Assembly: GCA_037178625.1 (NCBI GenBank)
Contig: CM074128.1
Span: 1,674,001-1,738,000 of the forward strand
DNA: 64,000 nt
Source of the DNA: Skeletonema tropicum
Taxonomy: Eukaryota; Bacillariophyta; Thalassiosirophyceae; Thalassiosirales; Thalassiosiraceae
Direction of reading: 5' to 3'
The notes under the pieces were generated by a model, which had not been told where the DNA came from, made no database searches, and was given only the letters and a program-made list of their open reading frames with translations. Both the position numbers and the translations under genes were made by a program. Of this stretch, positions 52,565 through 64,000 are shown piece after piece. Every line of letters begins with the position of its first letter. The stretch's first letter is position 1.

Positions 52565-55500
52565 TCACTGCGATAAACGCATTACCCATTGGCTTAGAGC
52601 CGAAACATCAGGTCTACGGATAACAAGGATTTTGGACACTTCATCATATTGAAATTCGATAGGGATTTCTTCTGTTGAGTCCAGAGTTGTCAATATTATC
52701 TTTTTTGGCTCACTTGTCATGCCCATGACTACAATTCTTTCTATCATTCTTCCATCCTTTGATCCCTGGAGCGCACCAATATCCCCCAATTGGACTGTGT
52801 TTTGAATGATGATAGATGAAGTCAAATCAGAGCTCAATGTTGCTATACCATAATCATCCCTCTTCTCGTGATCAAAAGTAGTTTCATCATCCATGTAGAG
52901 AGTTCCCTCTGCTTTTAAATCATTGTTCAAAGCAATGTAAATTGTGTATGGATCATTGATCATAAGGTAAGACGATCGACGAAGGCGTAGTTTTCTTGGA
53001 ATTATAGAACCTCCACGTTGGTAAACAGGTATTTTATCGATTCCACTTTCGACAGTTTTGGCCACATAACCCCCAGGCGCTCCAGCTAAGTCCACACGCT
53101 GCATTGTGTCGACATCGAACCAACAATCTGACTGTGGAAAAAGAACTTGGGATGTTGTGGCGCCAGCTGACGTAACAGGCTTGACGAGCAGGTCTGATCC
53201 AATCAAATATTGATCATCGACTGAGTACAACTCGGGAATATCGGGATATTGCATCCACATTGTCCTGGTAAACGAGGGCGCTCATGTGAGTCAAAAGAAG
53301 AAGAAGTGATACAAAAAGCTCGTCTAGCAAACAAATTACTTACCTCATGACAGGCATTCCAGTCATTCCAGATTGCCAGAAGACAGTGTACCAGAATGGC
53401 AGCAGTGCGTAACGTGCCATGGCTGCATGACGCAAACGGACCATTGTTTCATCTCCAAACATCCACGGCTCTCTTCTCTTTGAATCATGATGGGCATGAC
53501 CTCTAAAAAAGGGCTGATACGCAGCTGCCTGCATCCATCGAGTCATTAGCTCAGCATCGCAGTTGCCAAAAAAGCCACCGACATCTGCCCCAACAAAAGA
53601 TAAGGCAGCAACATTCAATCCTAAAAGCATTGGGCTAGCAATTTGTAAATGAGACCACTCGGCTGCATTATCTCCTGTCCAAATGGCACCGTAACGCTGG
53701 CTTCCTGCAAAAAAGGATCGACTAAGGACAAATGGTCTTACATTTGCTCCTTCATTTCTTAGCGTCAAGCCCTCCGACGTGGATCGTTGGAAGAGCATCC
53801 CGTAAAGGTTGTGCCATTCACGATGCTCGACGGAGTTGAGATTCAAAAGATCCTTTTGCATTGAAACTTCGGGACCGTTGAATACGCTAGGTTCATTCAT
53901 GTCATTCCAAGTGAATAGCGTTGGCGTTGATCCTTTGTATCTATCGTAATTGAATTGCTCAGCCCACCAGTTACGAACTTTCTCGACTGTAAAATCCAGA
54001 TAGGACGACGAGCCAGGCCAGCACCATCCGTCATAGTCCTTATTTCCACTCTTATCCTTCACATAAAGCCCTCGGGCCGTTGCTTCCTTGTGAATATAAT
54101 ATTGATTATCTCGTTTGATATGTGGGTCTATGATCGTCACCATCCGTCGACCAGTCGAACCAAGTTTGTTTTGCATCTCACTTGGGTTTGGGAAAGTCTT
54201 ATCGTCCCAGGTAAAATAGCGCTTCCCATCAGTATGCTCAATATCCAGCCACAAAACGTCATATGGGTAGTCAAGTTCTTCAAATTTGGAATGAACAAAG
54301 TAAACGTCTGCTTCGTCACGATAATTCCATCGGCATTGGTGATATCCAAGAGAAAATATTGGCGGTAATTGCATGCGACCAGTAATGCGAGCATATTGCC
54401 CATAAAGAGCTAGTGGATCAGGTCCAGGCAACAAGAACAAATCTACAACACCCGATTCACTCATAAAATGAGTGCGTGAGTCTATGTCTCCTCCGGGTTG
54501 AGGCGTCTCCTCAATATCGACAAACGTTTCAGTAGGATTGAACCAAAATGCACCTGCTGTACCAGTTTTGACTGACTGGGAGACAACAAGAGGTATATGC
54601 CCATACAATGCCATCGTTTCATCCAATTCATATTCGAACACGTCGAGATTATACAAACGATAAGGCTCCTTGTAGTAATGATGTCCATCCATTCCAGCCG
54701 TTGTCTTGAGTTGCGTGGAAGATGCATGTTCAGGCAGGCCGAAGAGATGTGTCGACGAAGGAAACGTTAACTCCATCCCCACACTCATAGGTCCATAAGG
54801 TTTGCTATCCAAGTGATCACCAAACTTTTCTTCCCACATATCCTTGGTGTCAAATTCTTCTTCCTCGAGACGACGTTGCTCACGCCCTTCACCTTTATCA
54901 ACATACTCCTCTTCTTCTGCAACCTCTTTTCGCTCCTCACGCGATCCATCCGCGTAAATGGCGAGTCCATCTTCCCAGTAACCCACTACTTCTTTCCCTC
55001 CGTGACGATCAACATCTTCTTTTGTATCTGCGGCAACATCATCATTCGCTGTCGTGTCTTCAATCTGATTCACAGTGCTTGTGGTGGTAGTGGAACATTC
55101 CTTACTACGCCGCACTTCAAAGTGAGTTAAACCGTTGGTCGCAGCGGCGATAATGGGAGGCCCATCTTCTTCATTGCCGCGAAACATGTATACAGCAAAG
55201 GGCTGTATTTGTATCATTAATTTCCATTGTTCTTCATCACCTCCAAATGTCAATACGATGAAGTTATCATCATTATTGAAAGAAGAATCTATGTTGGCAC
55301 GTTTGACCAACGAGGAAATTGTTCTTTTCATTTCGTAATCTGACATCTTATCATTGTTGCTTTCACTCTCGTGAATTTTCCCCTGCACCGCAGCATTAGT
55401 AGAAATGACCTGCACTTCTTCAACCGAAACCATTTCCTTTTCATTCAATACCAATTCATCAGATGTCCAACGGGGAGTCGATCGCACCGATGAACCTTCC

Positions 55501-56084
55501 TCCAATACTTCTTTGATTCTGATTCTTGCCACACCATCTTCATGAAGGTGTACTGATAATTGTAACTCCTCTTCGAAAGTCATCTTGGACAAATCACATC
55601 CACCGCCGTACGTTTGTGCAGTGAGCTTTGTAGACGTCAGCGGGGCCAAATTGACAAGTTTTGCAGTGAAAATAGCAGGTGGACCACGAACATATGGATC
55701 TTCCAACAATTGCTCCGTTGTTTCGCTAGTGCTGTACCCACCCAAAAATTTGGATAAAAGACCACGCTTCTCAGAAACAACCGCAGCGGCTGCGGCAGCT
55801 GAAGCAGCAGCTGCGTTTGCAACGGCATCCTTCACGCTATGGATGTGCACGCTTTCACCGACCAATTTGTAGTCGTACAATCTTTTACTCTTACCGTGGC
55901 GATGGCGACGGCAGAAGGAGGTTTGTTGGCAAGTTCTGAATTTCGTTCGATCGACGGCCATTGCGACGGGAAGTAGGATGGCGGTAGAGACGACGATGGC
56001 ACATAGTGCGAGAATGGTCGTGAATCGAACTACTATCAGGGCACCACCGCCGCAGACGGGTGATGATCGGAGGCGACTTATCAT
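52565..56084 (-). CDS. GH31 alpha-glucosidase, glucosidase II alpha-subunit type
   Basis: Exons 56084-53344 and 53264-52565 (79-bp phase-2 intron, GTAAGT...TTTACCAG), 1,146 aa. The N-terminus has a hydrophobic signal/anchor (VVRFTTILALCAIVVSTAIL) then KFRTCQQTSFCRR, typical of ER glucosidase II alpha. GH31 catalytic motifs: FTWNDMNEPS with nucleophile D728, FVLSRSFFAGSQRYGAIW then TGDN with acid/base D805, VGADVGGFFGNC and FFRGHAHHDSKRREPW. The enzyme trims the inner alpha-1,3-glucoses from N-glycans in the ER and so controls calnexin-cycle folding. The ATG at 56084 is the first in frame. An acidic Glu-rich insert (about residues 370-400) lies in the N-domain. It is duplicated downstream. Confidence 0.94.
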
Positions 56085-57378
56085 CGTGGAAAGTGACACA
56101 AGCGCGTAGTTGAGGGTTAGAAGATGTTACCGTAGAAGATGTTACCGTAGAAGATAATTATAGTGGATTTGGATTGGCTTCTAAAATGTTTGGCAAAAAA
56201 AATCAACTTGTTGCAGGTTGTAGGTAGCTTCATACTTATACTTCTTATGGTATCGCTCGGTCGCTCGGGTAAAATTAGCTAAGTGAATTTTGCCAAAAAA
56301 ATCCAATTCCAAAAAAATACATAAAGATGGTCTATGGTCTCCGGATGCCCTAGTAGAATAGTTCAAATTCCTGTGTCGTATCTTTGTCACATCATCAGGT
56401 ATCCGGCAATGGAAAAGTCCCGAAATAGGTTTTACCTTGGCCCATTTTCACATCGAGGAGGAATGAAGAAGAATAAGAAGCATAAGCCATAGAGATCCGG
56501 AGAGACGTGAAATTTGGTGTTTCGAGCACATTTTTTGACCATGGCGGGTGCAGAGCCTTCTAGCTTTGGCCAAAATCTCAAATCTGCCACAAGTGCTTTT
56601 ATGGCGGAACAAGTGATAGAGTCGTATTCTTCTATATCGCAGGAGATGAGCAATGCACGTTTGGGTTCCATATCTCAGATGTGCTCGACAAAATTGGCAT
56701 CTACATTTAAGTGACGAAGGAAGTAGTAAAATCGTCTAAATACTGGACAAAATTGTTAGAGAGCATTACTAGCAAAATCTAAATGGGCGTATCTCTGCGA
56801 GAAAAAGTAAATATTTGGGTGGTTCCTTCATAGGACTCACTCGTATGATCATCACCAAAAGGTTGTACCATTGGTTTGGTACGAATATCGCTGTTTGTGA
56901 TTTTGGCCTCCGTAGTAGAAGTCATTTTTATCATGGTTGTTTTGTGAGTGAAACACCAAAATTCCTACTAGGGGGCCAACGTAGGAATTATACCAGGAAA
57001 AAATCATCTCTATCGCTTATCAACGCAACCGAGAAGAAGATTGATAAAATATCAGATTGATGATGATCAGCGGTGACCTCTTTGGATAAACCAGAAGACC
57101 ACAGAATAGTATTCTGATGATGTGGAAGAGTACAATATCATGAATAGCTTTCTAAGAAGCAGCAGTCTAATCAGGAAAATATGCTGGCAAACTTGAAGAG
57201 ATGGTCCTGCCAGGGTGGCAGCTGGCAGGCTTACACCTTGGCCGATTTTTCGGTTACGTGTCTCATGGACGTATCCCAGGATACATGCACATGACTTTCT
57301 CATCAAAAACGGCCAGGAAATTCACTATTATAAAGTCTGCGATGATTTAACGTTCCATAGAAATTCACATTGCAGCTA
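56085..57378. other. Intergenic GH31 upstream region
   Basis: About 1.3 kb with the GH31 promoter and no supported gene. It begins with a tandem duplication of agaagatgttaccgt near 56127-56152. The right end adjoins a copy of the array spacer. Confidence 0.45.
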
Positions 57379-57512
57379 CACCGAGTTCATATTCAGCAAG
57401 GATTGTTGGCCACGGTCTTTCATCCGGCATAACGAACTCAGGCCGAAAACAAATGACTCCCCTGACAAAGAAAAACCCATATAATAAACACATAACTTTC
57501 GTACCTGATATA
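57379..57512. repeat. Array spacer sequence, copy 2
   Basis: Counterpart of 51456-51590, joined directly to satellite monomers on its right side as in the array. It differs by scattered substitutions. Confidence 0.88.
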
Positions 57513-58062
57513 AGAGGTCCAGAGTGGGCTGGCCAGCACCACCACATCCTACCAAATCGTACTCATCGTCGTCATTACGCGCATGAGCCGCTTCTCTAGA
57601 GTGGAAAATTGTACTAGGCGGTAAAAATACTGAAAAAAACGCGTTAACACTGCCCAGACGTTTGGCGTGAGTAGAAGCGATGCTACAGCTTCGTAGCTGA
57701 TATGAGAGGTCCAGTGTGGGCTGGCCAGCTGCACCACATCCTACCAAATCGTACTCATCGTCGTCAATACGCGCATGAGCCGCTTCTAGTGGCCCATTAT
57801 AGTCGGCGGTGACACGTTAGAAGCACATTTACACTGCTCAGACGTATAGCGTGAGTAGAAGCGATGCTACAGCTTCGTAGGTGATATGAGAGGTCACAAA
57901 TCGCACTCATCGTCGTCAACACGCGCATGAGCCGCTTCTAGTGGCCCATTATACTCGGCGGTGAAAAGTAAAAGCATGTAAGAATTGCTAAGACGTTTGG
58001 CGTGAGTAGAAGCGATGCTACAGCCTCGTAGCTTACATGAGAGGTCCAGTGTATGATTTGAA
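57513..58062. repeat. Short satellite block 2 (about three monomers)
   Basis: Three monomers or parts of monomers of the 184-bp family end abruptly at ggtccagtgtatgatttg, next to the duplication junction. The 13-bp gtgtatgatttga occurs at 58049-58061 and 58099-58111. Confidence 0.88.
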
Positions 58063-58111
58063 AGTGATGATACAATATTTTTCAACTTCGATTAGGACGT
58101 GTATGATTTGA

Positions 58112-58169
58112 TGTAGGTGTAGGCTGGATATGGTGCAGCGTGGCTGCGATCATTGGTTGCGTAGGCCAT
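58112..58169 (-). pseudogene. Truncated 5' end of the FG-GAP gene
   Basis: The minus strand holds the FG-GAP start codon (58167-58169) and first 19 codons, then breaks at the duplication junction. With its promoter intact it may still be transcribed, but no product is expected. Confidence 0.85.
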
Positions 58170-58507
58170 GATTATTTGAAGAACGAATCTGATTACCACA
58201 GTTCTATCCCCTTAATGTAATAGATATCGTCAATGCTTATTGATCAGGACTACTCCTAAGTATTGTTCAATGCCATTGCCATCCATTCTTGCTCTCCTTT
58301 CAGCGTGGGCTACTTACTTTCACTAGAGAGGTCGGTAGGAAAGAGGATTTTTTAGGGTCATTTTACACGGTCAATACGTAGGAATTGGTACAAAATGAAC
58401 TGTTTGCGGAATTTGGGACTACAGACTACAGTCACTAAGGATTAAGGCGGGACTATGGTAACAACCGACGGACATCACAGCGGACACTGAAAGCCGAGAC
58501 TGGACAT

Positions 58508-58539
<32 letters not shown>

Positions 58540-58844
58540 GTATTCTTTCGTGACCGTGACCATGTCAAAAGCACCTCCTCGTTTCAACTAAGGATCATTG
58601 ATCCAAGATCGTAGACGCTCATAGATGATCAAAGACAGATAATATTGTTTCAAAAGGGTGCGTGCCAGTAGGTTGAAATGATCAACAAAAAAAAGGCGTG
58701 CAAATGCAAATAATCATGTGCCACATGTAGCATAGCAGAAGTTGATAACAGGAATTGAAGGAATAAGCTGATTGCGATCTCGTGCGAAATTGACGTAAAG
58801 AATGTGCCAATTGAACTGCACGGTAATACTACCGGAGCAAGTTA
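58170..58844. other. Duplicated FG-GAP upstream region
   Basis: Copy of 46550-47219 with small indels, including extra GACAGGAGACAG units near 58510-58535. No gene is seen. Confidence 0.5.
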
Positions 58845-61690
58845 GCACTACTCAGATGTTTGGCGTGAGTACAGCGACGCTAAAGCCTGAGAGGTCCAGT
58901 GTGGGCTGGCCAGCTGCACCACATCCTACCAAATCGTACTCATCGTCGTCAATAAGCGCATGAGCCGTTACTAGTGGCCAGTTATACGCTAAGGTGATAC
59001 GTTAGAAGCACATTTACACTGCTCAGACGTTTGGCGTGAGTAGAAGCGATGCTATAGTCTGCGGCGATACGTTAGAAGCAGATTTACACTGCTCAGACGT
59101 TTGGCGTGAGTAGAAGCGATGCTACAGCTTCGTAGCTGATATGAGAGGTCCAGTGTGGGCTGGCCAGCTGCTCCACATCCTACCAAATCGTACTCATCAT
59201 CGTCATTACGCGCATGAGCCGCTTTTAGAAGCCCATTATACTCGGCGGCGATACGTTAGAAGCACCTTTACACTGCTCAGACGTTTGGCGTGAGTAGAAG
59301 CGATGCTACAGCTTCGTAGCTGATATGAGAGGTCCAGTGTGGGCTGGCCAGCTGCACCACATCCTACCAAATCGTACTCATCGTCGTCAATACAAGCATG
59401 AGCCGCTTCTAGTGGACCGTTTTACGCTGCGGCAGAACGTTAGCAGCACATTTACACTGCTCAGCCGTTTGGCGTGAGTAGAAGCGATGCTACAGCTTCG
59501 TAGCTGATATGAGAGGTCCAGTGTGGGCTGGCCAGCTGCACCACATCCTACCAAATCGTACTCATCGTCGTCATTACGCGCATGAGCCGTTACTAGTTGC
59601 CCGTTTTACTCGGCGGTGATACGTTAGAAGCACATTTACACTGCTCAGACGTTTGGCGTGAGTAGAAGCGATGCTACAGCTTCGTAGCTGATATGAGAGG
59701 TCCAGTGTGGGCTGGCCAGCTAGCACCACATCCTACCAAATCGTACTCATCGTCGTCATTACGCGCATGAGCCGTTACTAGTGGCCCGTTTTACTCGGCG
59801 GTGATACCTTAGAAGCTCATTTACACTGCTCAGACGTTTGGCGTGAGTAGAAGCGATGCTACAGCTTCGTAGGTGATATGAGAGGTCCAGTGTGGGCTGG
59901 CCAGTAGCACCACATCCTACCAAATCGTACTCATTGTCGTCAATACAAGCAAGAGCCGCATCTAGTGGCCCGTTTTACACTGCGGCGATACGTTAGAAAC
60001 AGATTTACACTGCTCAGACGTTTGGCATGAGTAGAAGCGATGCTACAGCCTTGTAGGTGATATGAGAGGTCCAACGTGGGCTGGCCAGTAGCACCACATC
60101 CTACCAAATCGTACTCATCGTCGTCAATACAAGCACGAGCCGCTTCTAGTGGCCCATTATACACGGCGGCGATACGTTCGAAGCACATTTACACTGCTCA
60201 GACGTTTGGCGTGAGTAGAAGCGATGCTACAGCTTCGTAGCTGATAAAAGAGGTCCAGTGTGGGCTGGCCAGCAGCACCACATCCTACCAAATCGTACTC
60301 ATCGTCGTTATTACGCGCATGAGCCGCTTTTAGAAGCCCATTATACTCGGCGGCGATACGTCAGAAGCACATTTACACTGCTCAGACGTTTGGCGTGAGT
60401 AGAAGCGATGCTACAGCTTCGTAGCTGATATGAGAGGTCCAGCGTGGGCTGGCCAGTAGCACCACATCCTACCAAATCGTACTCATCGTCGTCAATAAGC
60501 GCATGAGCCGTTACTAGTGGCCCGTTTTACTCGGCGGCGAAACGTTAGAAGCTCATTTGCACTACTCAGGCGTTTGGCGTGAGTAGAAGCGATGCTACAG
60601 CTTCGTAGCTGATATGAGAGGTCCAGTGTGGGCTGGCCAGCAGCACCACATCCTACCAAATCGTACTCATCGTCGTCATTACGCGCATGAGCCGTGACTA
60701 GTGGCCCGTTTTACTCGGCGGCGATACCCTTAAAGCTCATTTACACTGCTCAGACGTTTGGCGTGAGTAGAAGCGATGCTACAGCTTCGTAGCTGATATG
60801 AGAGGTCCAGTGTGGGCTGGCCAGTAGCACCACCAACTACCAAATCGTACTCATCGTCGTCAATAAGTGTATGAGCCGCTTCTAGTGGCCCGTTTTACGC
60901 TGCGGCGATACGTTAGAAGCACATTTGCACTGCTCAGACGGTTGGCATGAGTAGAAGCGATGCTACAGCCTTGTAGTTGATATGAGAGGTCCAGTGTGGG
61001 CTGGCCAGTAGCACCACATCCTACCAAATCGTACTCATCGTCGTTATTACGCGCATGAGCCGCTTTTAGAAGCCCATTATACTCGGCGGTGATACCTTAA
61101 AAGCTCATTTACACTGCTCAGACGTTTGGCGTGAGTAGAAGCGATGCTACAGCTTCGTAGGTGATATGAAAGGTCCAGTGTGGGCTGGCCAGTAGCACCA
61201 CATCCTACCAAATCGTACTCATCGTCGTCAATAAGCGCATGAGCCGTTACTAGTGGCCCATTACACTCGGCGGCGAAGCGTTAGAAGCTCATTTGCACTG
61301 CTCAGGCGTTTGGCGTGAGTAGAAGCGATGCTACAGCTTCGTAGGTGATATGAGAGGTCCAGTGTGGGCTGGCCAGCTGCACCACATCCTACCAAATCGT
61401 ACTCATCGTCGTCAATACGCGCATGAGCCGCTTCTAGTGGCCCATTATACTCGGCGGTGATACGTCAGAAGCACATTTAAACTCTTCTGATGTTTGGCAT
61501 GAGTAGAAGCGATGCTACAGCCTCGTAACGGATATGAGAGGTCCAGTGTGGGCTGGCCAGCAGCACCACATCCTACCAAATCGTACTCATCGTCGTCAAT
61601 AAGTGTATGAGCCGCTTCTAGTGGCCCATTATACTCGGCGGTGGTGCTAACGAAGCTCATTTACACTGCTCAGACGTTTTGCGTGTTAGA
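58845..61690. repeat. Satellite array 3, ~184-bp monomers (about 15)
   Basis: Same monomer family as array 1. The landmark cactgctcag recurs at 59271, 59455, 59639, 59824 and 60008, spacing 184-185 bp. Monomers here are more alike than in array 1 and lack the 145-bp insert and the spacer. Confidence 0.93.
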
Positions 61691-61860
61691 AGGGATGAGG
61701 AACACTTCGTATCAAACGCTGTGAAATGCATACCAGTCGCTTCTAGTTGTCCAATATACTCGCATAAGATAGCATTGAAGTAGTTAGCACGGCCCAGAAG
61801 GATTGCTTGAGTGGAAGCCAGGCTATCTACGAGACCTGATGTGGGCCACTAGAGCTCATC
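61691..61860. repeat. Degenerate satellite edge, unit 2
   Basis: It corresponds to part of 51906-52290 (cgtatcaaacgctgt, ggaagccaggctatctacgag) but is shorter, consistent with a deletion relative to unit 1. Confidence 0.6.
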
Positions 61861-62115
61861 TGCTGAATCACATCCACCCTTTTGCTCTATTTTGTTGTTG
61901 CATTTCAGATAAGGCAGTGTCTCTCCGCTGTCGAGTTGATTGTGCAGAGTTGAAGGGAGAGAAGTTACTTCTTCCTTCCTCTTCACTCTTTTCTCATAAA
62001 AATAATGCCAATCTAACACTGTCATTTTCTTGGTTGTTGTTGTACATCATGTTTTTTTATATCATTCTTAGTAGACCATTATCCAGTTGTTTATGCCTAT
62101 TTGTATATTTACGTC

Positions 62116-64000
62116 TCACTGCGATAAACGCATTACCCATTGGTTTAGAGCCGAAACATCAGGTCTACGGATAACAAGAATTTTGGACTCTTCATCATAT
62201 TGAAATTTGATAGGGATTTCTTCTGTTGAGTCCAGAGTTGTCAATATTATCTTTTTTGGCTCACTTGCCATGCCCATGACTACAATTCTTTCTATCATTC
62301 TTCCATCCTTTGATCCCTGGAGCGCACCAATATCCCCCAATTTGACTGTGTTTTGAATGATGATAGATGAAGTCAAATCAGAGCTCAATGTTGCTATACC
62401 ATAATCATCCCTCTTCTCGTGATCAAAAGTAGTTTCATCATCCATATAGAGAGTTCCCTCTGCTTTTAAATCATTGTTCAAAGCAATGTAAATTGTGTAT
62501 GGATCATTGATCATAAGGTAAGATGATCGACGAAGGCGTAGTTTTCTTGGAATTATAGAACCTCCACGCTGGTAAACAGGTATTTTGTCGATTCCACTTT
62601 CGACAGTTTTGGCCACATAACCCCCAGGCGCTCCAGCTAAGTCCACACGCTGCATTGTGTCGACATCGAACCAACAATCTGACTGTGGAAAAAGAACTTG
62701 GGATGTTGTGGCGCCAGCTGACGTAACAGGCTTGACGAGCAGGTCTGATCCAATCAAATATTGATCATCGACTGCATACAACTCGGGAATATCGGGATAT
62801 TGCATCCACATTGTCCTGGTAAACGAGGGCGCTCATGTGAGTCAAAAGAAGAAGAAGTGATACAAAAAGCTCGTCTAGCAAACAAATTACTTACCTCATG
62901 ACAGGCATTCCAGTCATTCCAGATTGCCAGAAGACAGTGTACCAGAATGGCAGCAGTGCGTAACGTGCCATGGCTGCATGACGCAAACGGACCATTGTTT
63001 CATCTCCAAACATCCACGGCTCTCTTCTCTTTGAATCATGATGGGCATGACCTCTAAAAAAGGGCTGATACGCAGCTGCCTGCATCCATCGAGTCATTAG
63101 CTCAGCATCACAGTTGCCAAAAAAGCCACCGACATCTGCCCCAACAAAAGATAAGGCAGCAACATTCAATCCTAAAAGCATTGGGCTAGCAATTTGTAAA
63201 TAAGACCACTCGGCTACATTATCTCCTGTCCAAATCGCACCGTAACGCTGGCTTCCTGCAAAAAAGGATCGACTAAGGACAAATGGTCTTACATTTGCTC
63301 CTTCATTTCTTAGCGTCAAGCCCTCCGCCGTGGATCGTTGGAAGAGCATTCCGTAAAGGTTGTGCCATTCACGATGCTCGACGGAGTTGAGATTCAAAAG
63401 ATCCTTTTGCATTGAAACTTCGGGACCGTTGAATACGCTAGGTTCATTCATGTCATTCCAAGTGAATAGCGTTGGCGTGGATCCTTCGTATCTATCGTAA
63501 TTGAATTGCTCAGCCCACCAGTTACGAACTTTCTCGACTGTAAAATCCAGATAGGACGACGAGCCAGGCCAGCACCATCCGTCATAGTCCTTATTTCCAC
63601 TCTTATCCTTCACATAAAGCCCTCGGGCCGTTGCTTCCTTGTGAATATAATATTGATTATCTCGTTTGATATGTGGGTCTATGATCGTCACCATCCTTCG
63701 ACCAGTCGAACCAAGCTTGTTTTGCATCTCACTTGGGTTTGGGAAAGTCTTATCGTCCCAAGTAAAATAGCGCTTCCCATCAGTATGCTCAATATCCAGC
63801 CACAAAACGTCATATGGGTAATCAAGTTCTTCAAATTTGGAATGAACAAAGTAAACGTCTGCTTCGTCACGATAATTCCATCGGCATTGGTGATATCCAA
63901 GAGAAAATATTGGCGGTAATTGCATGCGACCAGTAATGCGAGCATATTGCCCATAAAGAGCTAGTGGATCAGGTCCAGGCAACAAGAACAAATCTACAAC
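62116..64000 (-). CDS. GH31 alpha-glucosidase, second copy, 5' end outside window
   Basis: Exons >64000-62895 and 62815-62116, intron of 79 bp as in copy 1. The catalytic motifs FTWNDMNEPS, TGDN, and FFRGHAHHD are intact. Differences from copy 1 are few: in exon 2 Ser to Ala in YSVDD, Gln to Lys in TVQLGD, Thr to Ala in MTSEP, Glu to Lys in IEFQYDE and others; in exon 1 RYKG to RYEG, STSEG to STAEG, and DNAAEWSHL to DNVAEWSYL, beside the acid/base Asp. The gene appears functional as far as visible. Its N-terminus and promoter are beyond the right edge. Confidence 0.93.

Larger units (their letters stand above)
46492..58111. repeat. Large tandem duplication, unit 1 (about 11.6 kb)
   Basis: It runs from the FG-GAP gene's 19th codon through the satellite array and GH31 gene to the junction, where the sequence of 46492 onwards restarts at 58112. 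Homology is close throughout the non-satellite parts (46492-47220 matches 58112-58850; 52300-53900 matches 61860-63450). Confidence 0.88.
58112..64000. repeat. Large tandem duplication, unit 2 (runs off the window)
   Basis: Restart of the 46492 sequence: truncated FG-GAP 5' tip, intergenic region, shorter satellite array and the GH31 copy. Confidence 0.88.

Noticed and set aside
47220..61690. CRISPR array
   Set aside because: The repeats are long, contiguous, diverged and without unique spacers, and the genome is eukaryotic.

Overview
The window is nuclear DNA of a stramenopile alga, most likely a centric diatom such as Thalassiosira (inference). Evidence: genes with a few short GT-AG introns (about 75-200 bp), short intergenic gaps and many divergent pairs; a DHFR-thymidylate synthase fusion; a presequence with the diatom plastid cleavage motif (SAFVP) on the DUF89 gene; a urea transporter fused to EF-hands; and a surface protein with a diatom-type cysteine-rich module plus FG-GAP repeats.

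Layout. 1-1.16 kb: 3' part of a urea transporter/EF-hand gene. 1.5-2.0 kb: a GGGTA-rich inverted repeat. 2.2-9.8 kb: CobW-type metallochaperone, plastid-type DUF89 phosphatase, dihydroxyacetone kinase and a heat-shock-factor-like regulator. 10.3-11.7 kb: divergent TALE homeodomain gene with one intron. 12.0-13.3 kb: divergently transcribed histone H3 and H4 genes, each with a 16-nt 3' stem-loop followed by ACCCA. 13.5-19.2 kb: MFS transporter with an apparent 2-nt frameshift, inositol monophosphatase, and an NSUN-type RNA m5C methyltransferase. 19.7-26.1 kb: a segmental duplication carrying two LITAF-domain genes. It is split by a 1,290-bp inverted-repeat transposon with a 4-bp target duplication, and it leaves a broken 3' fragment of the neighbouring IQ/Arg-Asp-rich gene. 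26.5-46.5 kb: mitochondrial Hsp70, DHFR-TS, two coiled-coil proteins, a small membrane protein, a secreted EF-hand protein, NPR3 (GATOR1/SEACIT), an acidic unknown protein and a large FG-GAP membrane protein.

The right quarter (46.5-64 kb) is the most unusual part. An ~11.6-kb segment is followed directly by a second copy that runs off the right edge. It contains the 5' tip of the FG-GAP gene, an intergenic stretch, a tandem array of a ~184-bp satellite and a GH31 alpha-glucosidase (glucosidase II alpha type). The GH31 copies differ at only a few residues, while the satellite arrays differ greatly in length (about 4.7 against 2.85 kb). The array shows higher-order structure (a ~145-bp insert present twice) and degenerate monomers at its GH31-proximal edge. 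A unique-looking spacer occurs both inside the array and upstream of the first GH31 gene.

How the genes work together: most are unrelated housekeeping genes. The coherent units are the divergent H3/H4 pair, the paralogous LITAF pair and the duplicated GH31 locus. Several head-to-head pairs share short promoters: DAK/HSF, IMPase/NSUN, IQ protein/Hsp70, membrane protein/EF-hand, and coiled-coil/acidic protein. No tRNA, rRNA, CRISPR array, virus or toxin gene was recognised.
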